From the NCBI RefSeq assembly GCF_000002235.5, contig NW_022145606.1, forward strand, positions 46,673,274 through 46,737,273: a stretch of 64,000 bases of DNA, given 5' to 3'. Position 1 is the stretch's first letter, and each line of letters begins with the position of its first letter. This document shows positions 1 to 9,895 of this stretch, in pieces. Under the pieces are notes generated by a model, which did not search any database, was not told where the DNA came from, and was given only the letters and a program-made list of their open reading frames with translations. Both the position numbers and the translations under genes were made by a program. Source of the stretch: Strongylocentrotus purpuratus. Its lineage: Eukaryota > Echinodermata > Echinoidea > Camarodonta > Strongylocentrotidae.

Positions 1-540
1 TTTTCTCTCTCTCTCTTTGTCCTAAATAATCCAGGGTCCATGAGAAAACCCATTTCGTTTTCATGACATAAACTAAGAAGGAGAAGAAAAAACACTAAAC
101 ATCAGTTCCATACACAATGTGTATAATCTAGAGCAAGGTTAATTGTAGAATCGTCAAATGTCGGGTGATGATATTCTCTTCATCTTAACACAGATGGTGA
201 TGAGCATCAGAATCCTCTTTCTCTACATGTCATCTTGACCTCTCCTCTATCATGTATAGTATCATGCGCTTAGAAACATGGTATTAAAGGGCAATTCAAC
301 CTTCGTAATAAGGTCAGAATCAGAATGGTGAAAGTTTGAAAAAGTTTGAAAAAGACGGACAGTTATGGATGTTTGACGTACGAGATCACTTAAGCTATGC
401 GAATCTCAAATTGGCTATTTGGTCAGTGGATTGTGACGTATTCATGAAAAACTCTTCCGTTGTCGTGTACACAAAATCATTAATTTATTGGGGTATTTTC
501 TCCAAACTTGGGAGTCTCTTCTCTCTTGTGGCACTACTCA

Positions 541-690
541 AAATATTATTATTGTTAATATTATCATTATCATCAGCATTATCGTCATAACTAATCAAAG
601 TATTAGTACTATTATTATTATTATTGTCATTATTATTATTGTCATTATTTGTATCATGCGTGATCATCATTATCATTATTTATAGATAAT
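541..690. repeat. (ATT/ATC)n microsatellite, block A copy 1
   Basis: An imperfect trinucleotide run of ATT, ATC and GTC. Orthologous runs occur at about 20295-20465 and 59575-59775. Asn/Ile/Met-rich open frames in it are artefacts of the repeat. Confidence 0.85.
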
Positions 691-2135
691 AGTATTATCA
701 TTATATACGCCCTATCATATGCAACCATCAAGGTTCTGCATGGCTCAGGGAGCTTTGTTGGTGAGAAAAGTCTTGAATCAATTCAAAGTCCGTGGCATAT
801 TGCCAAAGAGGGCGACAGATAAGGATGACTTTTAATTTGGACGATGCCTTCAAATCACACTCAACTTCCAATTTAACTATTAAACATGATAAATATACTA
901 GTAAAGGGGAAATAACCGAGTCCCTGGAAAATGTTGGCCTAGAAAGTTAATATTCCTTCGTCGACGACGAAGAAAAGCAAGCAAATTGAACTTAAAGACC
1001 CTCAGATTTCGATGAAAACTCGGAAATGAGTCTAAGGCTAAGAATGCTGAAGACAGTATGACGTCGTTCGCTCGATTAAGGATAGTCTTTACTCATACTA
1101 ATGTAGATTTAACATCTTTATCATGGCAAAAGTCGTCTTTTGGTGTCGAGTCCTTCTTGATTGCTGACCTTTACGCTTGCCATTATAACCGCTGACATTA
1201 TTATACGAATATCATGTACAGAAGCTTTCATATACCTCCTCATCCTTCATGTATTCTCGAAAATCAATACCATTCATGACTGGGCCGTTCACTTCTTTGG
1301 GATTTTTTTCTTCACACCAATGACACTGGACAAAGGACTACTTTCTGGAAATATCGGTGACAAATTCATACTTTAGGTTTATTCCTTCTGTTTTATTTAA
1401 GAAAATATAAGTGGATTGAACATGAAATATGTAGCATAATTTCAATGGAACGTGATATCTGACATAATTTCAACATACTAATAATTATACTTTTACAGCG
1501 CATAATATGCAAGGATGTTTGTATGCTCTTACAAAGATAATAAAGAAAGGTAATCACTCTACTATCAAATGAATAAATCATAGACATAGTGAGGAAGGGG
1601 AACACTATGATGCATATCAGAAGAAAAAAACTACATGTAGTAGAAATTAAGATATAAACTACTGATTTCCTTTCTGATTCGAAATATAACTAGAAATTCT
1701 TAAAAACTTAACTGGATCTCGTACATACATTTTATGTATATGCGACACAAAACTGCTAAACTATATTGTTGTATTTACATCATATTTATAAGTCTAACCG
1801 CATAAAGTACATTGACATGTCAAAGTGACATAATTAATCCTTAAATAAGTAGATCTGATTTAAATTGAACATGAAATTCACAACATAGGTGCGTTCTTTT
1901 CACATCGTCGGGCTATAGACTAAAAATGAAAAATTATTCTCCCCCTCTACCCCCCTTCCCCCTCCCCTGCTATACAGCGGGTGTTCTTTGTTACCGGTAT
2001 AGTGTAACGATCAAAACATGATATATAGTCCCAAAATAAATCACCGGTATCTATTTCACTGTCAGTACTCTGTTTTCCTTGCAACGGACATAGTACAGGT
2101 ATTTATAACTGTTTTTGTAACTGTATATATATATA

Positions 2136-2577
2136 CAGTGCGTCCCAGAAAAAAAAGAAACCGAGAATTGTTGATGTATTATCATAACTAAATCACATTT
2201 ATAATTAATAAATGAAACATATTTGGAAAGCTTAGATCCTCTTCTTTCATTTAATTTGACTCATATGATGCATATTGCATGCATGAGTGATTAAAAGCAA
2301 TCTGAAGGAAGGAAACCCAAAAGTCATTTGGCGGGCGGTATCTGAATTTCGAAGAGAAAATCACATTTCTAGAAAGGTGAGTTTCCGCCCTCTCATATGA
2401 CACCTCAATAAGGAAAAATGAGCAAGGAATAACAAAGTTCTGTTTGTTTAAAGTAGTGCTTGCATTTCCTTAATTTTATTAAACGAATTCGTTTTCACTG
2501 GATGACTACTGTAGCAACAAACGGAATTAACAAAAGACTTAACTCCGTTTCGTCGACAATCAGCCATGCATGAAGTC
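2136..2577. mobile_element. Possible mariner-like DNA transposon fragment
   Basis: Directly after a TA run the sequence starts CAGTGCGTCCCAGAAAAAA, which resembles mariner-type termini. The 440 bp that follow are absent from the matching position in the other F-block copies. No matching inverted terminus was found on the right, so this is an incomplete or replaced segment. Confidence 0.35.
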
Positions 2578-2716
2578 TTTCGTCTACGATTTTAATTATC
2601 TACCTACATCTGTATATTAAATAAATGCAATTTGCAATAATGAGTGCAACAACTTGATATTTCGTAAGCGTAAACGATACATAGTCTACTGCCAACGGCG
2701 TAATGACATTGGTCAA

Positions 2717-2940
2717 CATTATGATAGCGTTATAATAGAGCGGAGTCTAGACCAACTATTTGATTTAAATCACATTATGATAGCGTTATAATAGAAGGGA
2801 GTCTAGACCGACTATTTGATTTAAATCACATTATGATAGCGTTATAATAGAGCGGAGTCTAGACCGACTATTTGATTTAAATCACATTATGAAAGCGTTA
2901 TAATAGAGCGGAGTCTAGACCGACTATTTGATTTAAATTA
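2717..2940. repeat. 56-bp tandem repeat, four units
   Basis: Units start at 2717, 2773, 2829 and 2885, exactly 56 bp apart, each beginning CATTATGA and containing GAGTCTAGACC. Paralogous flanks at about 22400, 45765 and 62260 have a single unit. TRIM-2's flank has two, split by an insertion. Confidence 0.95.
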
Positions 2941-3270
2941 CATTTCGGCAAAGGCTGGCAAGGCAGGAGTACTGAAAGAATTGCATCATCTTATAATTAT
3001 TCGAACAAAGATGTTCCCCTTAATATTCTAATTATTGTGCCGCAAGGAACTCAAATATCCTCCTATTAAGACATGCAACGATGTGCATACAAATATTTTT
3101 TGATCTGATGTGTGTTGGTGACTAATATGAGCTATGACAACGGAGACCAGGCAGGAGTAGATAATATTAATACGATATGGCGCATCTTTTCCATTTTACC
3201 TAATAACAATCTAAAATGGTTGGAGTTTGTAAGTTTGTTAAACTCCACGTTTCATCTGCTAAACTGAAAT

Positions 3271-5043
3271 TTACTCCCATGTCTCATGGCAGATGTAAAG
3301 CCTATCAAAATTGCAAAAAGCAATGTCACCCGACTTGAATGCTTGCAAACAGAAATTACCATAGCATGATTTCATCAACTTGAAGTCAGTGAGAATGTTT
3401 TTGATGTAATTGAGCTCTTTTGTGTACTGAACGATCCTCACCAGACCCTGATCGTGCTTTACCCATGCAATGATAACTGAATCATCCTGACACACAGCAG
3501 GGTAAGGGATATAACCACGGAGAAATATCTCCATGATATAACCATCTTTGCTGATGCTATGAATGATAGCACCAGACACATCGTTGATTACTTGTACCTG
3601 GGACGGATAGGCGTGAACAGATGGACTCATATTAACGACAATCGCTTGACTGGATGTCATCGCTAACACATGCCATGGGAATCCGTTACACGCTATCTCT
3701 CTAATTGCCTTCCCCCCTGTTGGCCTAAATACCTGTATTATAGTGAAATCACTGTAACCTATGAAGATCAGCCCATCCTTGCCTACAGTAAGACCACCAT
3801 AATAGCCATTCGCAACACCAATTGTCTCAAACGTAACATCAAGCTTTTCACAAAGCTCTGTGTACAAGGAAATTCTGTTATTAGTGTCGCGTATGACGTA
3901 TCCACCATCAGGCATGAAGTGTAAGACATCAACTGTAATAGATTTCAGAACGGTATCTTGTAGGATGCCCTCAGAAGAATATATGAATATTCCTGCGTTT
4001 CGACATCCAACAGCCATCTCATTGTTTGGTGATATTGCCATCCCGCTCATGCTATTTCTAGCAGGCAGTGGAGCTTCCGTGCGCAGAACCCATTTAGACT
4101 TCATTTGTATTAGCTGGCCCAACTGGAGTCCATCCAATCCTAGCTGACTCCTGAAACCAATTCTGCCACCTTCCTCAGCCGTTCTTCTGGACAGCTCCTC
4201 ATCTGGACCAATCCGGTTTAGAAGCTCTTTCAGCTGTTGACATATCGCGTTATGAGAGGTCAGAGCCTCTGCCTGGAGAGGAAAATTAAGACCATTCTTA
4301 ACCAAGTTCAGAGCTTTGTTAATCTGGTCTATCTGATTACGAATCGACTTCTCAATGTCTCCCAACGAAGTCTCAAGTTCACCAAGTTTGTGCCTAACTT
4401 CGTTTTTCAACACCGTCTTTCTTTCTTTCAATTGCTCAACTGTTTCCTTAAAATTTGCATCAATTTCATCATTGAGCTGTTCCTGTACGTTATATACCCT
4501 TTTACGCTGGTCTACAACGAAAGAAGAGTACTTTTCAACGTTCCGTATCTTTGCATCCGCTTGAGATGCAAGTTTCTGGATGCGATTCTTTTGCTCAGTT
4601 TCATGTTCGCCTGCTTCCAGGATAGTGTGAGCATGCTTCGCATGCTCTAACATGCCACACATGCTGCAGACATACTTTTTACAGTTGAGACAAAAAAAAT
4701 CTTCATTGTAGTTCGGATGTTTTCCACATTTGTTCCATTTTCTTTGAAATGATTTGTTTTCTTGATTATAGTTGATACAGACCTGGTCCTGGGTCTCCAC
4801 ATCTTCAACAAGTGATCTGACTGTTATGTTTGATTGCAGTCTACCCACGTCTCCACCAGGAACCAAAGTCTCCTCCCTGCAAGTAGGACACAACAGCTTT
4901 CCACGAGACTCCAGGAGAGTTTCAAGACAACCCTTGCAGAAGGTATGGGAGCAGGTAAGGATTTTGGGTTCCTTGAAGAAGCTCAGGCAGACAGGACACT
5001 CGAGGTTCTTATGGACAGCCTGCTTCAATGAAGTAGCCATCAT
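3271..5043 (-). CDS. TRIM-1: RING/B-box/coiled-coil protein with propeller-like C-terminus
   Basis: This is a 590-residue single-exon coding region. The RING is C3HC4 with ligands C16, C19, C31, H33, C36, C39, C52 and C55. A B-box type 2 follows with C106, H109, C118, C121, C126, C129, H134 and H139. A long charged coiled coil runs from about 143 to 290. The C-terminal domain (about 330-590) has repeating blade-like strands and resembles NHL/WD propellers of TRIM2/3/56/71-like proteins. By family, it is expected to be an E3 ubiquitin ligase; the substrate is unknown. The start is the first ATG of ATGATGGCT, because a poly-pyrimidine tract and CAG acceptor lie just upstream, so longer in-frame extensions are intronic. 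It carries a 9-residue insertion in the propeller relative to its paralogues. The RING/B-box/coiled-coil call is firm; propeller type and function are inferred. Confidence 0.9.
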   Translation of the reverse strand: MMATSLKQAVHKNLECPVCLSFFKEPKILTCSHTFCKGCLETLLESRGKLLCPTCREETLVPGGDVGRLQSNITVRSLVEDVETQDQVCINYNQENKSFQRKWNKCGKHPNYNEDFFCLNCKKYVCSMCGMLEHAKHAHTILEAGEHETEQKNRIQKLASQADAKIRNVEKYSSFVVDQRKRVYNVQEQLNDEIDANFKETVEQLKERKTVLKNEVRHKLGELETSLGDIEKSIRNQIDQINKALNLVKNGLNFPLQAEALTSHNAICQQLKELLNRIGPDEELSRRTAEEGGRIGFRSQLGLDGLQLGQLIQMKSKWVLRTEAPLPARNSMSGMAISPNNEMAVGCRNAGIFIYSSEGILQDTVLKSITVDVLHFMPDGGYVIRDTNNRISLYTELCEKLDVTFETIGVANGYYGGLTVGKDGLIFIGYSDFTIIQVFRPTGGKAIREIACNGFPWHVLAMTSSQAIVVNMSPSVHAYPSQVQVINDVSGAIIHSISKDGYIMEIFLRGYIPYPAVCQDDSVIIAWVKHDQGLVRIVQYTKELNYIKNILTDFKLMKSCYGNFCLQAFKSGDIAFCNFDRLYICHETWE

Positions 5044-5063
5044 AGACAACTCGAGCACACGAC

Positions 5064-5246
5064 CTGAGGAAGAAAAAAAAATCGGTGAAATAAATGGCCA
5101 ACTCAATCAAAAGTGTGAAATATTTTGTAAATACTTAGCTGGCTATTATTGCACTGAAAATGTTAAACATAATGCATTCCATGATTAATAGGGTCTACCT
5201 GGTACACCATTATGAAATTACTTTACGCTTCTTCTTTAGCACTTAC
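5064..5246 (-). other. Predicted 5'-leader intron of TRIM-1
   Basis: On the minus strand a GTAAGT donor at 5246-5241 is followed 183 nt later by a T-rich tract and TTCCTCAG acceptor ending at 5064. Only about 20 nt of leader separate the acceptor from the ATG pair. The same arrangement and length recur in the other complete copies, which supports a real intron in the 5' untranslated region. The leader exon would lie above 5246. No clear TATA box was seen. Confidence 0.65.
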
Positions 5247-7790
5247 GTTACGAAGTAGCTCTAACGGCGACTATGCTTTCAGTAAGAAGCGAACGACATC
5301 ATACGGCAATGCAGTTGTATGAGTATGTAATTTTTTCGGGTGGAAATTCCCACTGACATTCATAACAGGAAGTATTATGTTGAACCTTTGCACTTGTGAT
5401 TCTTCCGCTCAACCTAAACGTTCACCCACGCACATCGCAGCAATCCCTCTCGCCATTACAAGTTAAATGAGTAGGATTGTTGTTCCCCTTAGGGGTAGGA
5501 TTTCTCACTCATAATTTTTTCTTGGATCTCACACCCCAGATAAATGCCTCTAATAAAATCTGACATATGCCCCTTTTCCTTTGTAATAGGTGCCCATTTT
5601 CTTTCTATTAAGTGACCCTTTTCAGGTACGAGAAGTGCACCCTTACCATCTCTAATAAGTGCCCCTTCACCTCTCATAAATGCACCTTATCAAATCTCAC
5701 CTTTCATTTTGACAAGTGCCTGTTTTCCTTTGTATGCCATCTTGTCATTATTACAGTTCCCCCTTTTCATCTCTGCTAATCGCCTGACCCTTCGCCTGAC
5801 CCTTTCATATTGACCCATGTCTCCTCATCCTTTTTAATAAGTGCCAATCAAAACAGTGTGATCAGATGAAAATAAATTTAATCCGGAAAATCATAATTAT
5901 AGTTTGAAAAGAAATCAATATCATAGGCCTACATTACAAAACTTGTTTTTAAATTGAAGGTGAATAAAGATATTTATCGAAGAAATATCCGATAGTAGAC
6001 TTCAAGCAAGAACTTTTGCAAATCAAACACGTTGACCAACTCAGAGTGCGATGTGTACTTGTTGGTCACGACATGGATTCAGGTAACCGTTGCTCCTGAA
6101 GAGAGTCCAAAGATCACTCTCATTTCAGTAAAGCCCCCCCCCCCCCCCCTTCTGGATAAGAATAATGAGCAGTGGCGTAATTATGGGGGAAAGGGGTGCA
6201 AGGAGGAAGGAAAGGCGCTACACACAATAAGGTGAGACCGAGGGGGGGGGGGGTAAGGGCAAAGAAGGTGAACTTGAGATGATATAAGGAGATACTATGC
6301 TCGAGAATGCCCTGTAGATATTATATTCATGTGAATACACCTCTAAAAACATATTATGTTAAAGCAAAGTCACGATTTGATTTCATATTGAGTATTAAAC
6401 CTGTAAACAGAAAATGATTCTCAATGTTTATTGCTTGTAAATATCATCCCTGTAAACAGCGCCTTCATAATCTCGTTATCGTTACCTTATTTATAAAACA
6501 AGGTAAAACATAAAACAATCAGTTATTATTTTGTTATCTAAGTATTTAATGTTAAATAGGATCAGTATAATAAGCATAAAGATGAAAAGAGTATCTCCAT
6601 CATTGTATGGTACTCTGAGATTTAATTAACAAAATATATAATTATGCCAAAACTGATTACTAGCGTATCGATTTCCTTGATTCTCTATTTATAATCTTAT
6701 TTATTACTATTTGATAGAAATGATTATTCTCACTCACGTCGTAAGACACCACTCCATGACAAATTTTGGGTCCCGGGTTGAGCGAATTTTATTCCGTTTA
6801 ACAAACAGAGTTGAGAATTGATAGTAGTTTCAAGCTCTTTGCTCATTCGCTCTAAACAAAGTAAAAGCAACAATGATTGTAGTGATGATAATCGTAATAG
6901 TGATATATATAGTAATAGCAATAATAACTTCTGGATTGATGAAGAAGCAGCTCTAAAACAGTGTCAATTGATGATATTTAAAACATGTGATAGTCAGGTT
7001 TAGGGCTAGCAATTACTCTAGGCCTGTGTGGGTTATTGAGTAAGAAATTATGCCGATATTGCATTTTTTGGTTTGCCTGGGAAAATAGCGCGTTTGGTAT
7101 TGTGTTGATTGCAAACGTTTTAAGGTTGCAATCACAGACACTGAGAAGAAAAAGAAATGTAAATCAAGTTGTTCTCACTCTAACATGTCAAGGAAACCGA
7201 GAGAGTACGTAATTTAAGAGTCCTCCTTCCTCGCTCGCAACATTTAGAAATAAGATGATTTTTTCAGGCAACCAAGTGCCTGAATATACCTCCATTTGTG
7301 GGCAAAGAGGTGACGGAATATTATTCTAATTGACAGCGAGGTATCCAAATATATTTTATATCTTTTCTATCAAAATTACATTGGGGCAATGAGATGGCGG
7401 AATATCCTCATATTCGTGTGTCGAGGAGACTGAATAATTATATGAGTTGTTGTATTTATGTACTTCTTGGCGAGGTGCCCGCATACATTATTGTTTGTCT
7501 TATCAAGTGTGTTAATTACAATTTTTATTTCAACCCTATTACAATTTTTTTTAAAGATTCAAATATGCCTGTTTGTGTATACATGGCAAATGACGAGTGC
7601 CAGAGTGATGCAAAGTGAATCTTCTGTGATTACTGTGGGGATGGGGTGACGCAAATTGTTTTTATTTCTTAAAAGGGTGCAGTGACCACAAAAAAAACCT
7701 CATCTAATTTCATCTTCCTCTTTCTGGTAAGTCTTCTTTAGGATACATACAGAACTATTATGCGATTATAAATATAGTTAAAAGAGCACT
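5247..7790. other. D1-type upstream region of TRIM-1 and unannotated DNA
   Basis: 5247-5520 matches the upstream region of TRIM-3 (24442-24710) and should contain the leader exon and promoter; no TATA box is obvious. A degenerate 27-30 bp minisatellite follows. 6130-6255 holds poly-C/poly-G tracts around AGTGGCGTAATTATGGGGG, a typical end of a degraded DNA transposon. Nothing recognisable in 6260-7790. Confidence 0.5.
5525..5860. repeat. Degenerate 27-30 bp minisatellite
   Basis: The motif TAATAAGTGCCCCTTTTC recurs about ten times with drift (AGGTGCCC, AAGTGACCC, AAGTGCACCC, AAGTGCCCC, AAGTGCC). Open frames across it are low-complexity artefacts. Confidence 0.7.
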
Positions 7791-8035
7791 CCAATCTTTT
7801 CGTAATAAGTTTAGAATCAGATTAGCGAAATTTGAAATAAAATGGACCAATAATGAGAAAGTTGTAAATGTTTGACAAATGAGATCACTAAAGCTATTGA
7901 AATCTCAAATTGGTTATTTGGTCAGTGGATTGTGACGTATTATTGGCTTTTCTTCGAACCCGAAAGTCCCTTCTCCCTTGGGGCACTCCTCAAAATATAT
8001 TATGGATAGCTTAATATCGTATGTCCTCTAGAAAG
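7790..8035. repeat. Block A, copy 2 (fragment)
   Basis: Matches 41050-41290 and, more weakly, 290-470, 20060-20220 and 59250-59420. Shared landmarks are GGTCAGTGGATTGTGACGTA and CCTCTAGAAAGAAA. It marks the left side of the TRIM-2 duplication. Confidence 0.65.
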
Positions 8036-8439
8036 AAAAGGCCATCTCGAGTATTACATTTTGAAGAAGAAAACAAAATTGAGAGAGTTTTTTGTTGGAA
8101 CAAATTGGAAGTCATCACAGTGATCGATGTAGTCAATCTGAAGTTCCCTTACTATACAACTTTCAAAAATTTAAAACGAGACCTCCATATTTCGTCATCT
8201 GATAATTGTAGTGATCATTTTCCCATTTGAGTTGTTGATCTGTTTCTGACAAAGCAATTGTATAAAAAAATAGAATATACTAGTTTAGAAACTTTTTTGT
8301 GTTTCAGAAAAATGTGTAATCAATCCTCATGTGGTTCACTTGATTATTTTTTTCCTATAGATTGGCTCCTTATTTCCCTTTTCCATTCATTTGTGATAGC
8401 AGAATTAAGCAAATTATACCAGTCCTACATATTTCAAGT

Positions 8440-9125
8440 AATTTCACGGGGTCATCGTCAAACAAGTGTCTGCCAGAGTTTCGATTGCGTATGCGCTAAA
8501 TTAACGAAGATTGATTTTGTTTTTTTCGTTATATATATTGCGCCCTCTTTCATTTGAAACTTATAGATGATGATTAATCCTGCCCTTATATGTAATAATA
8601 ACACAATCTTGGAAAACAATTCTCTTTCTTTTGTTTTCATCCTCAATTTGTCTCTCATTTTCCATCAAGAGTATTTGAGACAGGGGCTAGAAGGCTGCAG
8701 CCCGCCCTCGATACTTTTGAAGGAAAAATCGGATAACCGTCATGTCATTAACAAGGCGCTATGTCAGTAGTTTCCCATTTCAAATAATCTAATCTACCGG
8801 TAGGTACATTTCTATATATTGCGTAAAGTGTACATTGAGACAAGACATACCCCCCCCCCCCCCATCACCATATATCTCTATAATCTTATTTCTTTTTTTG
8901 TTGTTGAATACTTTTCTTCAGTATTATTTTCTTGAACTGGATGACTTCGGTAATTCGAGTATAAGGTCTTTTCGGTTGAACAATGATTATTCAAACTGTC
9001 TCTATTTCTCTCAACTGTGTGGTAAATGCTCAATGCATACAGTAAATTCCTTTGTTTACAATTTAATACATGTATTGCATTGAATGCTAATGAATTGTAT
9101 TGATTCATATTTGGATGCTTTGGGC
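8440..9125. repeat. Block C, copy 1
   Basis: Similar over nearly its whole length to 25625-26320: shared GAGTTTCGATTGCGTATGCG, GCGCCCTCTTTCATTTGAAA, a poly-C tract and GATGCTTTGGGCACCTCC. No coding capacity. Confidence 0.75.
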
Positions 9126-9127
9126 AC

Positions 9128-9895
9128 CTCCCTGCCGTATCAGGACAATTACCCCCTGGGCAATCACCCCCCCCCCCCCCCCCCGGGCAATAACCCCCGG
9201 AAAACTACCCCCGTGTGACGATTACCCCCCGGAAATTACCCCCCAGAGAATTCCTCCCGAGGACAATTACCCCCCAAGGACAATTACCCCCCCCCGGAAA
9301 TTACCCCCCGGAGAATGACCCCCCGAGGGCAATTACCCCCCAAGGACATTTACCCCCCAGAAAATTACCCCCCGGAGAATTACCCCCCGAGGACAACTAC
9401 CCCCCGCGGACAATTACCCCCCGAGGAAAATTACTCCCCGAGGAAAATTACCCCCCAAGGACAACTACCCCCCATGGACACTACTGGGCATGATGGCTCA
9501 GTGGTTAGAGCGCCCGCCTCATGAACGGGAGGTCGTGAGTTCGAACCCCGGCCGAGTCATACCAAAGACTTATAACAATGGGACTTTCTGCCTTCTAGCT
9601 AGGCACTCACTATATTAGATTGGAGAAGGGTAGTAAATACATATTATGTTATGTTTCATAACTGAAGTGGCTACCGTGGGTAAATAAAACGTTATTATTA
9701 TTATTATTATTATTATTACCCTCGAGGGCAACTATCCCCCAGGAAAACTACCCCCGAGGACAAGTACCCCCCCCCCCGAGGACAACTACCCTCCCCCTTC
9801 GAGGACAACTCCCCCCCCCCCCCCTCCGAGGACAATAACCCCCGGAGGACAACTACCCCCAATGACAATCACCCCGAGGAATTTATAACACTGTG
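9128..9895. repeat. C-rich 16-17 bp minisatellite, interrupted by a SINE
   Basis: Repeats of the type GGACAATTACCCCCCGA run from about 9141 to 9480 and resume from 9719 to about 9880. The SINE at 9485-9718 lies inside. Variation is mainly in C-run length and in the GGACAATT/GGAAAATT core. The opposite strand has regularly spaced G runs and could form G-quadruplexes. Confidence 0.93.
9485..9718 (+). mobile_element. tRNA-derived SINE
   Basis: The head is tRNA-like: an A box (TGGCTCAGTGG), a B box (GTTCGAACCC) and a nearly paired acceptor stem (GGCATGA with TCATACC). An anticodon-like loop CTCATGA gives CAT, suggesting a Met-type ancestor. A 130-bp unrelated body follows, then a (TTA)n tail. 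The tail and body exclude a functional tRNA gene. Confidence 0.85.

Larger units (their letters stand above)
1..3270. repeat. Blocks A and F, copy 1: 3' flank of TRIM-1
   Basis: This stretch holds no supported gene. From the (CT)n tract at 1-20 to about 1380 it matches 19770-21110 and 58965-60480 (block A). From about 1380 to 2135 it matches 10570-11340, 21110-21900, 43960-44720 and 60480-61240 (block F). Short open frames here are not conserved between copies. At 2136-2577 the family sequence is replaced by other DNA, and at 2717-2940 there is a 56-bp tandem repeat. Confidence 0.7.

Noticed and set aside
4237-4650. 137-residue plus-strand frame inside TRIM-1, and similar ones at 4772-5188, 13340-13726, 23342-23821, 47668-47955 and 63617-63973
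   Set aside because: Antisense shadows of the TRIM coding exons; they recur because the sense strand is conserved.
9100-9524. Pro-rich open frames (PPRTITPPR-type repeats)
   Set aside because: Direct translation of the C-rich minisatellite in three frames; all frames are open because of the repeat.
9485-9560. Possible tRNA-Met gene
   Set aside because: The tRNA-like head continues into a non-tRNA body and a (TTA)n tail, and the anticodon stem has a mismatch; it is a SINE.
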